Shown: in pieces, positions 28,701-36,377 of the stretch
Position numbering within the stretch: the first letter of the stretch is position 1
Layout of the letters: each line of letters opens with the position of its first letter
Source: an uncultured Ellagibacter sp.
GTDB lineage: Bacteria > Actinomycetota > Coriobacteriia > Coriobacteriales > Eggerthellaceae
Assembly: GCF_934636505.1 (NCBI RefSeq)
Contig: NZ_CAKUAL010000011.1
Span: forward strand, 1 to 44,271
Length of the DNA: 44,271 nt
Reading direction: 5' to 3'
The notes under the pieces: model-generated
The model's input: only the letters and a program-made list of their open reading frames with translations
Told to the model about the DNA's origin: nothing
The model's database searches: none
Translations under genes and position numbers: made by a program

Positions 28701-29143
28701 CCGAGATTACGACGGAAGTCTGGTTCGTCGCTCTTGGCTGCGAGCTTTCCGGCCATAACGGCATGAAAGCGTTTCTCGCCGACCACGCCGATGAGCTGCG
28801 TGGTGCGATCATCGTGGATCTCGAGGCGATGGGTGCAGGGTCGCTGTCGCTTATCGAGAGCGAGGGCACGCTGCGTAAGGTATCCGTCTCTTCTCGTATG
28901 AAGCGCTACGTGAAGAAGGCGGCTCAGGCAACGGGCGCGCACGTGGGCGGTGCGACTATCCCGTGGGGCGAGGGGTCTGGAGCATACGCCGCGCAGCAAG
29001 GTTTTCAGGCTATGCATCTCGCTGGCATGGACGGGATTAAGCCTGCGTTCTTTGGTCAGAAGGATGATACGATTGACGTGGTGAAATCGGACAATCTTTC
29101 CAAGAATGTCGAGTTCGTTGTGGAAATGCTAAAGAATATCTAA
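25784..29143 (+). CDS. Polytopic membrane protein with degenerate M28 peptidase fold and large insertion
   Basis: The 1,119-residue protein matches zinc peptidase family M28 in order, but broken up. The N-terminal motif EEIGPRPGGTEEEQQAA and the first motif VSHYDSG (His139, Asp141) are present. The second motif reads GANCNASGVAVLMETA, where Cys225 replaces the metal-bridging Asp. The third, G-C-E-L-S-G-H-N-G, keeps Glu987 but has Leu988 in place of the second Glu. Asp1012 is kept. The last motif reads F-G-Q-K-D-D-T, with Gln1092 near the usual His. Hydrophobic segments at about 60-100 and 150-210 give perhaps four transmembrane helices inside the fold. Residues about 240-960 are a low-complexity Ala/Glu/Pro-rich insertion. 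Catalysis is therefore doubtful; a binding or scaffold role is inference. GGG upstream supports ATG 25784. Confidence 0.72.
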   Translation: MPDIIDHVSYLSEEIGPRPGGTEEEQQAALYIADYLQKEAGLAAEIEDFAIASNTETPSLICAGILLVAVVLGLAVPAIGILAFFLALVSGGLMLAESLGKPVLSRMLGKGVSQNVVAKYEPASADMKSSHRKIVIVSHYDSGKVQAELNEPLLGILPIIKLCAPVAAVVTAILLLIRGVALGNASGAPVVVISIITVIAAIIAIAPGIFALAHRTAGYSAGANCNASGVAVLMETAARVGSPTSAVENYEEDPVIHGEEAARVAGVVPDGASVVYEAPQAPAGSAEARLAQAKAAIAAISGKPVPGAAPVFDISENLVQVKDEPVGKPSDEEMQALREDTSAAFAPKPAEAAAALQEQIAAQADAAEAALAASRPAPAAQGSPIEGYLDKEMSQFDSPCEAAYIETSQQEAPAAAEMVVEDDGSSVPAWFARAQEKAKRPKNDDKPVHRSRYADALDAAVSASRVHFQEANEAVVSETEQRLAAMRDSIMEVKAPGFESEGGDTTFAVIEQERVSIAGERDQAIPDWSMPEWTKPVDTSAPLAVEPVSAEATPIANNEVPAQPADSPAGEQRVSAAAIPPVVPVQDAASMPNVQAGAADSPAPASTEEYATCAMTPIDVTGLREEAAAQAAAEAPAPFVAPLAAEASRTAQAPTLEAITAEDLKPVAELKKQRAPLADASKGKKSPVERLRAQIPSIESSSQGQTEAAPTHPSSMSISSLRGSLPSLSGSITLEKPAEAPQENETAEETSDDATVAINQIGSFAPASATGSFAPVDEELFENVADEDIYVDDADDSAYDGTVTETGAFAGPGYVEMPKSRVRKFFDRFSRKKKQEDTPMTPQEWLDVDDSFDARTVGADRGGWESFRDESASYEADAAAQAGYGEYSQDEYDDDYYDEDNSFYEDKTTAFEPASDDGARRGGRSRWNGGAFSRISMGNANVRSEEEIVTPDMMPEPVEPEEDEERIYHFHNPEITTEVWFVALGCELSGHNGMKAFLADHADELRGAIIVDLEAMGAGSLSLIESEGTLRKVSVSSRMKRYVKKAAQATGAHVGGATIPWGEGSGAYAAQQGFQAMHLAGMDGIKPAFFGQKDDTIDVVKSDNLSKNVEFVVEMLKNI

Positions 29144-29183
29144 GGGGAGTAGGATTTCTTAGAGGTAGATTGTCTGCTTCCTG

Positions 29184-29189
29184 TATAAT
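29184..29189 (+). promoter_or_regulatory. -10 for the zinc-ribbon gene
   Basis: TATAAT 69 bases before the start of the small zinc-ribbon gene. The -35 is unclear. Confidence 0.4.
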
Positions 29190-29257
29190 TTCGAACGTTT
29201 GAGGTGAAACGGGCTTTTGGTTCCATCCATATCGATTCGATAGAGAGGTTTATAGGA

Positions 29258-29407
29258 ATGGCCATTGAAGCATATTGCGTCAAGTGCAAGGCGAAGAAGG
29301 AAATGCAGAACCCGGTTGAGGGCGTTACCAAAAACGGTAAGCCCATCATGAAGGGAACCTGCCCTGACTGCGGGGGCAAGATCTGCCGCATTGGCGCTGT
29401 TAAATAA
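29258..29407 (+). CDS. DUF5679-like small zinc-ribbon protein
   Basis: The 49-residue protein has two CxxC knuckles, Y-C-V-K-C-K near the start and GTCPDCGGKICRIG near the end, which should bind one zinc. The pattern between them (K-N-G-K-P-I-M-K-G-T-C-P) fits the DUF5679 family of small zinc ribbons with no assigned function. The ATG is preceded by GAGAGG. The same frame opens upstream at 29204 but lacks a ribosome site. It ends at a terminator built on parS. Confidence 0.8.
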   Translation: MAIEAYCVKCKAKKEMQNPVEGVTKNGKPIMKGTCPDCGGKICRIGAVK

Positions 29408-29430
29408 CCCGAATGCGCTCAGCTTGCGAG

Positions 29431-29463
29431 AGGCGATGTTTCACGTGAAACATCGCCTTTTTT
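29431..29463 (+). terminator. Intrinsic terminator whose stem is parS
   Basis: The palindrome at 29431-29458 (AGGCGA on the left, TCGCCT on the right of a parS core) would fold as a long stem with a minimal loop, directly followed by T-run 29458-29463. It serves the zinc-ribbon gene and lies between convergent genes. Confidence 0.75.
29437..29452. other. parS site 7 (in a terminator)
   Basis: Perfect parS in a 28-base palindrome that is also the stem of the terminator at 29431-29463. Confidence 0.95.
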
Positions 29464-30406
29464 AGTGCTTGTAGGGGTGGACGAACGGATTGTCCCTCAT
29501 GACGTTCTCGAGCATCGAAATATAATCCTCGAGAAGCGGGCTGCGTTTCATCTGGCTATGGATAATGTATCCGACCTGCATCGTTCCGTTGCTGCCGGGA
29601 AGGCCACGGGTATCAAGTGGGATGGACACGATGCCCGTGTGCATCTCGGAGGAGAGGACGCCGGTAGACAACGTGTAGCCGATATGATTGGTAAGGAGGT
29701 TCGTCAACGTTCCGCGGTCGGAGAAACGGATCTCCTTCTTATGGGGAATCTGATTGAATGGCTCTTCGGCGTAATAGAAGGAGTTTTCCGTACCCTGCTC
29801 AAAGGAATAGCGCGGATAATCTTCCAAATCGTCAAGCGTGAGGATTTTTGCCTTCGCAAGCGGATGATGTTCGCCGACGAACACGTGAACCTGCGCATCA
29901 AAGAGAGGCGTGAAGACGACGTTTGCATCAGCAAAGGCTTTGTCGAGCACACGTGAGTTGAAGCTATCGCGGAACAGGATTCCAATCTCGCTACGGAAGG
30001 TACGCACGTCGTCGATAATCTCGCCAGTTCGGCATTCTCTCAAGGTGAACTCGTACTCGTCTCCTGTGTACATTTCAGCGACCTCGACAAAGGCTTGCAC
30101 GCTGAAGGCGTAGTGCTGCGTCGAAACTGTCAGGCGCGCATGGCTCGAAGATCCTTTTGCGTAGCGCTCGGAGAGCATGTCGGCCTGTTGGATAACCTGA
30201 CGCGCATAGCCGAGCAGCTCGGTTCCGTCATTGGTAAGGGTGACGCCACGATTGCTGCGGGTGAATATGGTGATTCCGAGTTCAGCCTCAAGCTCCTTGA
30301 TCGCCGTGGAGAGGTTGGACTGCGAGGCGTAGAGATTTTGAGCCGCAGCATTGATGGACCCATATTCCGCGATAGCTATGAGGTAACGAAGCTGTTGTAA
30401 AGTCAT
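29462..30406 (-). CDS. LysR-family transcriptional regulator
   Basis: The 314-residue protein has the LysR N-terminal winged helix: LQQLRYLIAIAEYGSINAAAQNL, S-Q-S-N-L-S-T-A-I-K-E-L-E and L-G-I-T-I-F-T-R. A linker helix and an effector-binding domain (about residues 90-314) follow. It is divergent from the PaaK-like gene, the usual layout for a LysR activator and its target. The effector is unknown. The effector domain is clearly related to the free-standing protein at 31940-32596, which is the unusual point of this locus. Confidence 0.94.
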   Translation of the reverse strand: MTLQQLRYLIAIAEYGSINAAAQNLYASQSNLSTAIKELEAELGITIFTRSNRGVTLTNDGTELLGYARQVIQQADMLSERYAKGSSSHARLTVSTQHYAFSVQAFVEVAEMYTGDEYEFTLRECRTGEIIDDVRTFRSEIGILFRDSFNSRVLDKAFADANVVFTPLFDAQVHVFVGEHHPLAKAKILTLDDLEDYPRYSFEQGTENSFYYAEEPFNQIPHKKEIRFSDRGTLTNLLTNHIGYTLSTGVLSSEMHTGIVSIPLDTRGLPGSNGTMQVGYIIHSQMKRSPLLEDYISMLENVMRDNPFVHPYKH

Positions 30407-30460
30407 GGAGAGCCTTTCTTAAAGCGAACCGCCTTGAGTAGATGGCGATATTGCAAATGC

Positions 30461-30466
30461 ATTATA
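30461..30466 (-). promoter_or_regulatory. -10 for the LysR gene
   Basis: Minus-strand TATAAT 55 bases before the LysR start; -35 not convincing. Confidence 0.4.
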
Positions 30467-30515
30467 CGCAACTATCGATTGTAAAGATAACGAGTACTCA
30501 AAAGAAAGTCCAATC

Positions 30516-30536
30516 CAAGCGCTTGCTTCAAGCAAG
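30516..30536. promoter_or_regulatory. Overlapping palindromes in the LysR-PaaK gap
   Basis: CAAGCGCTTG (30516-30525) is a perfect palindrome. It overlaps CTTGCTTCAAGCAAG (30522-30536), an interrupted inverted repeat. They lie 53 bases before the ligase start and are candidate binding sites for the LysR regulator or for the unit's own repressor. This is inference from position and symmetry. Confidence 0.4.
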
Positions 30537-30588
30537 TTCGAGTGGTTTTATTATCAAGCACCCATGAGCAACAATGAGGAGTATATGC

Positions 30589-31929
30589 ATGGCGAAGAAG
30601 AACATACCTTACGATCAGAAATACTACGATCCCGAAATCGAGTGCATGCCGCGTCCTGAGTTAGAAAAACTCCAGCTCGAGCGCTTGCAGACGATGGTGA
30701 AGTACGCATACGAGAACACGGTGTACTACAAGCGCTCCTTCGATGAGGCCGGTGTGAAGCCCGAGGATATCACGTCGCTCGCCGACATCGAGAAATTCCC
30801 CTTCATTGACAAGAAGACGGAGCGTGAGACGCAGCATGTCGGAAGCTTCTTCGGCGAGATGTGCTCCGTTCCCGAGGAGGACGTCGTGTTTATGGCGACC
30901 TCATCCGGCTCGACCGGCGTTCCCACGGTAAGCCCCTTCACGCAGGAAGACTTCGACCTGTGGCAATCGACCGAAGCGCGCCTCTTCTGGCAGGCGGGTA
31001 TGCGCCCGAACGATCGCTACGTGCACGGGTTAAACTTCGCGCTCTACGTCGGCGGCCCCGACGTTATGGGTGCGCAGGAACTCGGCGCGCTCGCCATCTG
31101 GGTTGGTGCGGTGCCTTCCGACCGCTTGCTGTTCGTGCTGAAGCAGTATCAGCCGACCGTCATCTGGACGTCCCCCTCTTATGCTTGGGCGCTTGGGGAG
31201 AAGGCGAAGGAGAAAGGGTTCGACCCGCGCGAGGACTTCAGCATCCACACTATCATCGTTGCAGGTGAACCTGGCGGCTCCATCTCGTCGACGCGCGAGG
31301 CGATCGAGGATTTATGGGGCGCTAAGGTCGTCGACTTCTTCGGCCTGTCCGACATCTACGGCGCATGCGCTGCGATGTGCGAAGCGAAAGACGGCCTGCA
31401 CATCGTCGAGGACCAGATTCTCGTGGAAACTGTCGACCCGACGACCGGCGAGGTGCTTGAGCCGGGCAGCGTCGGCGAGCTGACTTACACGACGCTCATG
31501 AAGAAGGCGCGCCCGATGATCCGCTTCCGCTCGGGCGACATCGGATATGTGAGCACCGACAAGTGCGAATGCGGGCGCACCCTTGCCCGTATCCATGTGA
31601 CCGGCCGCAAGGACGAGATGTTCATCGTCGGCGCTGTGAACGTGTTCCCCTCCGACGTGGAATACGTCGTCCGTGCGTCGAAGGGCCTTACCGGCGAGTA
31701 CTCCATTCGCGTCTACGATGAGAACTACACGACCCGTTACGAGGTCTCGGTCGAGCGTGCGTTTGGCAGTGAAGAGCCGTATGCCGAGGTTGCGAAGCGC
31801 GTCGAGGCGGCATTGAAGGCCCATTGCGGCGTGCGACCTGCTAAGGTGATCGTGTACGACGCGGGCAAGCTCGGTACGTCTTCCGCACACAAAGCGAGCC
31901 GTTTCGTTGATGAGCGTACGCAGAAGTAA
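30589..31929 (+). CDS. PaaK-like aryl/acyl-CoA ligase (AMP-forming)
   Basis: The 446-residue protein belongs to the phenylacetate-CoA ligase branch of ANL enzymes, which activate a carboxylate with ATP and transfer it to CoA. It has the N-terminal V-K-Y-A-Y-E-N-T-V-Y-Y pattern. The phosphate-binding loop SSGSTGVPTV lies near residue 105. F-F-G-L-S-D-I-Y-G-A follows, then P-M-I-R-F-R-S-G-D-I-G, and the hinge GRKDEMFIVGAVNVFPSDVE. The CxCG motif (K-C-E-C-G-R-T) is typical of PaaK. Substrate cannot be read from sequence; an aromatic acid is likely. No other phenylacetate-degradation gene is present, so the enzyme may serve another acid. AGGAG before ATG 30589 fixes the start. Confidence 0.9.
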   Translation: MAKKNIPYDQKYYDPEIECMPRPELEKLQLERLQTMVKYAYENTVYYKRSFDEAGVKPEDITSLADIEKFPFIDKKTERETQHVGSFFGEMCSVPEEDVVFMATSSGSTGVPTVSPFTQEDFDLWQSTEARLFWQAGMRPNDRYVHGLNFALYVGGPDVMGAQELGALAIWVGAVPSDRLLFVLKQYQPTVIWTSPSYAWALGEKAKEKGFDPREDFSIHTIIVAGEPGGSISSTREAIEDLWGAKVVDFFGLSDIYGACAAMCEAKDGLHIVEDQILVETVDPTTGEVLEPGSVGELTYTTLMKKARPMIRFRSGDIGYVSTDKCECGRTLARIHVTGRKDEMFIVGAVNVFPSDVEYVVRASKGLTGEYSIRVYDENYTTRYEVSVERAFGSEEPYAEVAKRVEAALKAHCGVRPAKVIVYDAGKLGTSSAHKASRFVDERTQK

Positions 31930-31939
31930 GGAGAAGGCT

Positions 31940-32596
31940 ATGTCGAAAACGTTTTCGGTTTCAGGTCAGCACTACCTCTTCGATGTGCAGACGTTCGCGC
32001 ACACCGTGCTTGCGGCAGGCGGCGATGAGTATTCCTACGCGTTGCGCGACCGCACGACGCAGGGCGTCATCGACGATGTCGCGCAAGGAGTGAGCGAACT
32101 GGGCATTCTGCTCAAGACGTCCGCTTCGGATGCCGCTCTCGACGAGGCGTTCAAGACGGCGGGCGTGCAGTATACCGAGCTCGTGCAGTCGGCGCCGCGC
32201 GTGGCCCTGCCCTCGAGTCATCCGATGTCGAACGCGAAGTCGCTTTCGTTGGGCGACCTTGCTGATTGGCCGTATATCTACTTTGATCAGGGAAAAGATG
32301 CGCCTGCTGAATTCGCGGAAGAAGCGGTGTGCGACCCTGCATGCGCAAAGAAGATCGCGACGACCGACCGCGCCTCGCTCTCCGAGCTCTGCGTAGCCCT
32401 CAATGGCTATACGGTGACGAGCGGTATTCTCGTGGGCATCGCAGACGGCCCGGCGCTGACGACTGTTCCTCTCGAGACGGACGTGACAATCCATCTCGGG
32501 TATATCACGAAGGCAGATGCCGAGCTTTCCACTTTGGGCGAAAGCTTCCTCGATCGACTGAAGAAGAATCTCGAGCGCTATGTTGCATCCCTCTAA
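31940..32596 (+). CDS. Free-standing LysR effector-binding-domain protein
   Basis: The 218-residue protein aligns over its whole length with the effector domain of the LysR protein at 29462-30406. Both share H-Y-x-F-x-V-Q-x-F near the start, G-D-E-Y and I-D-D-V, then S-E-x-G-I-L. Later they share D-L-x-D-x-P, F-x-Q-G, A-E-E, D-R-x-x-L, G-Y-T and G-Y-I. There is no DNA-binding domain, no signal peptide and no membrane segment, so it is a cytoplasmic ligand-binding protein. AGGAGAAGG lies before the ATG. It is 10 bases from the ligase gene in one operon. It could sequester or present the ligase substrate, or modulate the LysR protein by heteromer formation; these are inferences. Confidence 0.85.
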   Translation: MSKTFSVSGQHYLFDVQTFAHTVLAAGGDEYSYALRDRTTQGVIDDVAQGVSELGILLKTSASDAALDEAFKTAGVQYTELVQSAPRVALPSSHPMSNAKSLSLGDLADWPYIYFDQGKDAPAEFAEEAVCDPACAKKIATTDRASLSELCVALNGYTVTSGILVGIADGPALTTVPLETDVTIHLGYITKADAELSTLGESFLDRLKKNLERYVASL

Positions 32597-32620
32597 GGGA
32601 AAGCGGCGCGTATAACGGTG

Positions 32621-32659
32621 AAGGCCTCAGGCGGAATAATCCGTCTGAGGCCTTTTGTT
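32621..32659 (+). terminator. Terminator of the PaaK operon
   Basis: A 14-base-pair stem with one weak pair (32621-32634 with 32641-32654), a 6-base loop and TTTTGTT. Confidence 0.8.
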
Positions 32660-32780
32660 CTTGAAGATGGGCGTTTGCCAGCGCAAGCTTGATTCCCGGA
32701 AGAGACCGCTTCTCCCTTGCGCGCCGAGCTCTCGCCATGCAGTGAGGTGCGGTGCCGTTTTTCTCGCTGGGCGCGCTGCG

Positions 32781-34715
32781 TTATCTTCCTGTCAGCACGC
32801 GCTCGTCGCCTGAGCGGCGGGTGATGCCCTTGTCGTCGAAGTATTCCAACAGGGGGATGGCGTACTTTCGGGTGGTGCCCATGGCGTCCCTCAGCTCCGC
32901 GGCGCTCGCTGAGGCCCCGTTGGCGAGGCATGTGCGAACCGCCTGTTCAAATTGGGCAAGTACCTCAGTGGAGAAGGCGAGTTCTTTCGTGACGCGCATC
33001 GCTTCGCCTGCTTTCTCGAGGGAAGCCATGGCGCGTCGGCCGAGAGCAGGCTCGATCTTGCAGCTCGAGAAGATCTCATCGAGCGTGGCGGGTGACCCGC
33101 CGGCCTCGCGAAGTGCAGCGAGCAGGGCTTTTGCAGCTTGTTTCTCCAGTGCCTGAGCTCCGGCGCCCGCTTGGGGATGGCAAACCTCGCCGCCGTTGAC
33201 GACAGCGTGTTTGGTGGCTTGCGCATCGGACAGGAGAGCGTCGAAACAGTCGGCGGAAAGGCGGGCGGCCGCTTTCTGGCGCAGCGCCTCCTTTGAGATG
33301 CCGGTCGATGTCGGGTTCTCGTTATGGAAGGCGAGTAAGGCATTCTCGATTGCTGAGCGCATCTTCTGCACATAGCGCGGCGTGGTGAAATACTCAACTG
33401 CGCCTGCCTGACCAGATGAGAGGCGGACGGCTTTGCGCGATTTCTCGAGCGACTCGAGTGCGCTCTGCGCTGCTATTCGAGTGCATCCTGCTGCATGGAC
33501 GATACCCTCGCACGTTACTGGCGCCTTCTCAAGGTTGAACGCGTATTCCGCTGCACGGTTGCCATCCCCGTCGCGCAAGGCATCGAGGAGCGCGGTCTTC
33601 TCGGGGGTCGCCGTGGTCGAGCGCTTGGGGTGCGCGCGAAGCACGACGCCGCCGCCGATAACGTGCACGGGGGAGTACGACCTCACGATGAAGTGATCTT
33701 GCCAGGATACGGGAAGCTCCTCGTCGAGGCGGATTTGGGCATAAGTTCGCTCGCCGGGCTTGAAGCCCTGCTCGTTCCCGATGCGGAGGATTCGCCCTGT
33801 TACCTCGCGCGTTCCGTGGGAAACATGGACGCGCGCCCCGCTTTCGAGGGGCTTGTCGGACGAGGGGAGGCCGAGGTAGGTGAAGTCGGCGTCGAAGCGG
33901 TCGGTCGCGGTGACGGTATGGGGAACGGCGAGGAAATCACCCGGGCGTACCTCGTCGGTAGAAAGAGCGTTCAGGTTGAGCGCCACACGGTGCCCAGCCT
34001 CGGCGCGCTCGACGCTTTCCCCGTGAATTTGGATGCTTCTCACGCGGGATATGCGTCCGCTTGGGAGCACTTCAAGTTCGTCGCCTGTGGAAACGGCGCC
34101 GCTCCAGAGAGTTCCCGTGATGACCGTGCCTGCGCCTTTGATGGTGAAGACGCGGTCGATTGGCAGGCGAGCGCTGTCGGATGCTTTTTGACGCTTCGTT
34201 GCTTTCGCTGCACGGCCGAGCGCCGCTTTCAGATCGTTGAGTCCCTCTCCCGTGCGGCTCGACACAGCAACGATTTCGGCACCCTCGTAGGGTCCGCCTG
34301 CAAGGCGGCCTTTCACCTCGTCAGCCATGAATTCGACCCATTCATCGTCGACGAGGTCGGTCTTCGTGAGCGCGACGACGAGTGTGGGGATGCGTAGAAG
34401 CTCCAGCACGGCCAAGTGCTCGGTCGTCTGCGGCATGACGCCGTCGTCGGCTGCGATGCACAGGAGTGCCATATCGATGCCAGTTGAGCCCGAGATCATC
34501 TGGCGGACGAACTTTTCATGGCCAGGGACGTCGACTACGCCTAAGGTGGTGCCGTCGTCGAGGGAAAGGCGCGCGAAGCCAAGCTCGATGGTGATTCCGC
34601 GTTGCTTCTCCTCCGAGAGGCGGTCGGGATCGGTACCCGTCAACGCGAGGATAAGCGAGGACTTGCCGTGGTCGATGTGCCCTGCGGTTCCCAGGACGAG
34701 GTCGTGGTTCTTCAT
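32781..34715 (-). CDS. selB: Selenocysteine-specific elongation factor SelB
   Basis: SelB delivers Sec-tRNA to UGA codons marked by a SECIS hairpin. The 644-residue protein has GTPase motifs GTAGHIDHGKSSLILALTG near residue 10, V-D-V-P-G-H-E near 62 and L-T-K-T-D near 115. EF-Tu-like domains 2 and 3 follow. The C-terminal 250 residues form winged-helix repeats for mRNA binding, with YALPLLEYFD-like end Y-A-I-P-L-L-E-Y-F-D-D-K-G. Size and layout are standard. The ATG overlaps the selA stop (ATGA), so the two are co-translated. Confidence 0.96.
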   Translation of the reverse strand: MKNHDLVLGTAGHIDHGKSSLILALTGTDPDRLSEEKQRGITIELGFARLSLDDGTTLGVVDVPGHEKFVRQMISGSTGIDMALLCIAADDGVMPQTTEHLAVLELLRIPTLVVALTKTDLVDDEWVEFMADEVKGRLAGGPYEGAEIVAVSSRTGEGLNDLKAALGRAAKATKRQKASDSARLPIDRVFTIKGAGTVITGTLWSGAVSTGDELEVLPSGRISRVRSIQIHGESVERAEAGHRVALNLNALSTDEVRPGDFLAVPHTVTATDRFDADFTYLGLPSSDKPLESGARVHVSHGTREVTGRILRIGNEQGFKPGERTYAQIRLDEELPVSWQDHFIVRSYSPVHVIGGGVVLRAHPKRSTTATPEKTALLDALRDGDGNRAAEYAFNLEKAPVTCEGIVHAAGCTRIAAQSALESLEKSRKAVRLSSGQAGAVEYFTTPRYVQKMRSAIENALLAFHNENPTSTGISKEALRQKAAARLSADCFDALLSDAQATKHAVVNGGEVCHPQAGAGAQALEKQAAKALLAALREAGGSPATLDEIFSSCKIEPALGRRAMASLEKAGEAMRVTKELAFSTEVLAQFEQAVRTCLANGASASAAELRDAMGTTRKYAIPLLEYFDDKGITRRSGDERVLTGR

Positions 34716-36172
34716 CGGTCAATCCCTTCGAAATACTCGGTGCAGGCGCGCACGATTTCCTGCATCTCTCCCTCGTCGAGCACAGTGCGCCCATCGAAGA
34801 GCAGCATGTCTTTCTTCAGGCGACCCACAACGGGAACGAGGCGCTCCGAAACAAGGTGCCGATCGCATGAGAGCGCGTCGCCTCGCAAGAACCTGACCTG
34901 CGCGCAATAGGTGGGGATGTCGCACATGGGCAGCGCACCGCCTCCTGCGCGGGAAATCTCCTCGACGATGGAAACCTCGCAGGCGTCGGCGGGAAGCGCT
35001 TTTTTCAGCATACTCGCAAGCTTTTTGGTGCGAACGCGGACCTCATCGGCGGTTTCGGTGAGCATGCGCAGGGTGGGGACCTCGCGGCGTGCGTTTTCGG
35101 GATTCAGGTAGAGGCGCAACGTGGCCTCGAGCGCGGCGAGCGTCATCTTGTCGAGGCGCAGCGCACGGGCGAGCGGATTCTTCTTCAGGCGCGCGATCAG
35201 CGGCTTCGCACCGACGATGATGCCTGCCTGAGGGCCGCCAAGCAGCTTGTCGCCTGAGAACGACACGAGATCGGCTCCGGCTTGCAACGATTCGGAGACG
35301 GTGGGCTCGGCGTAGTCGCCGAAGCAGGTCAAGCGCATGAACGCACCCGACCCCTGGTCCTCGTAGACAAGGAGCTTGCCGCCGCCCGTTCCGCCTGCCT
35401 GCTCGCGCGCGGCGTTCTCGTCGTTGGCAAGCGAGCGCAGCTCGGAGATGGCGACCGATTCCGTGAAACCGATCAGGCGGTAGTTCGAGGGATGCACCTT
35501 CAAGACCATGGCCGTGTCGGGCGTGACCGCTCGCACGTAGTCGGAAAGGTGTGTCTTGTTCGTGGCGCCGACTTCCACCATAGCGGCGTGCGATTGCGCC
35601 ATGATGTCGGGGATGCGGAACGATCCGCCGATCTCGACGAGCTCGCCGCGCGAGACGATAGCTTCGTGACCTGCGGCGAATTCGGAGAGCACCATCATGA
35701 CTGCCGCGGCGTTGTTGTTCACCGCTATTGCGGCTTCAGCGCCGGTGAGGGTGCAGATGAGCTGCTCGCAGTGGGAATGGCGCGAGCCGCGAGCCATCGC
35801 GTCGGTGTCGTATTCCAGCGTCGAGTACCCGCTTGCGACCTCGTTCACGGCCTGCACGGCGGCGGGCGCGAGAACGCTTCGTCCGAGGTTGGTGTGGATG
35901 ATGACGCCGCTTGCGTTCACGACGCGTCGCAAAGAGGGACGGTTCAGCGCGAGAAGCCTCATGCGGGTCGCGCGCACGATGCTCGGAACGGACGTGTCGG
36001 CGTCGCTTCCCGCAAGGATAGCTTGCCGCGCTTCGTCGATGCTTGCGCGCACAGCGTCGCATACCAAGTCTCGGGGAACGCTTTCGGTGAGGGCCTCGAG
36101 CGAGGCATCGTGGAGGACTTCCTCAACCTGAGGAAGCGAGCGGAGCTTATCGTGCGGGGACTGCGAAGTCAT
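34712..36172 (-). CDS. selA: L-seryl-tRNA(Sec) selenium transferase SelA
   Basis: SelA is a PLP enzyme that converts seryl-tRNA(Sec) to selenocysteyl-tRNA(Sec) with selenophosphate. The 486-residue protein has the N-terminal domain (RSLPQVEEVL), and VVNASGVIIHTNLGRS at 84-99. The PLP lysine is Lys309 in VSFSGDKLLGGPQAG. GAAAGGCG precedes the ATG. SelA and SelB show that this organism decodes UGA as selenocysteine. Neither selD nor a tRNA-Sec gene was seen in the window. Confidence 0.96.
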   Translation of the reverse strand: MTSQSPHDKLRSLPQVEEVLHDASLEALTESVPRDLVCDAVRASIDEARQAILAGSDADTSVPSIVRATRMRLLALNRPSLRRVVNASGVIIHTNLGRSVLAPAAVQAVNEVASGYSTLEYDTDAMARGSRHSHCEQLICTLTGAEAAIAVNNNAAAVMMVLSEFAAGHEAIVSRGELVEIGGSFRIPDIMAQSHAAMVEVGATNKTHLSDYVRAVTPDTAMVLKVHPSNYRLIGFTESVAISELRSLANDENAAREQAGGTGGGKLLVYEDQGSGAFMRLTCFGDYAEPTVSESLQAGADLVSFSGDKLLGGPQAGIIVGAKPLIARLKKNPLARALRLDKMTLAALEATLRLYLNPENARREVPTLRMLTETADEVRVRTKKLASMLKKALPADACEVSIVEEISRAGGGALPMCDIPTYCAQVRFLRGDALSCDRHLVSERLVPVVGRLKKDMLLFDGRTVLDEGEMQEIVRACTEYFEGIDR

Positions 36173-36239
36173 GAATGCGCCTTTCGTGCGAGAAACGGTG
36201 ACTCAAATTGTAACAGTGGGCGGCTTTTCCGTCGCCCTC

Positions 36240-36264
36240 GGACGCGATTGCGGCCATCGCGTCC
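36240..36264. other. Strong hairpin in the selA-yedF divergent gap
   Basis: A perfect 9-base-pair stem GGACGCGAT/ATCGCGTCC closes a 7-base loop. It has no T-run and lies in the leaders of either selA or yedF depending on where transcription starts. It could be an operator or an RNA element; no function is claimed. Confidence 0.5.
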
Positions 36265-36377
36265 GTCAGATGGGCACCCTGTGCGTTTCTGCGTTATACT
36301 CATCCTTGACAGAGCGATTTTTCGCCGCGCGATTCTGCCGCCGCGCGACATTCTGCATTTTCGCCTGCTTGGAAGCT

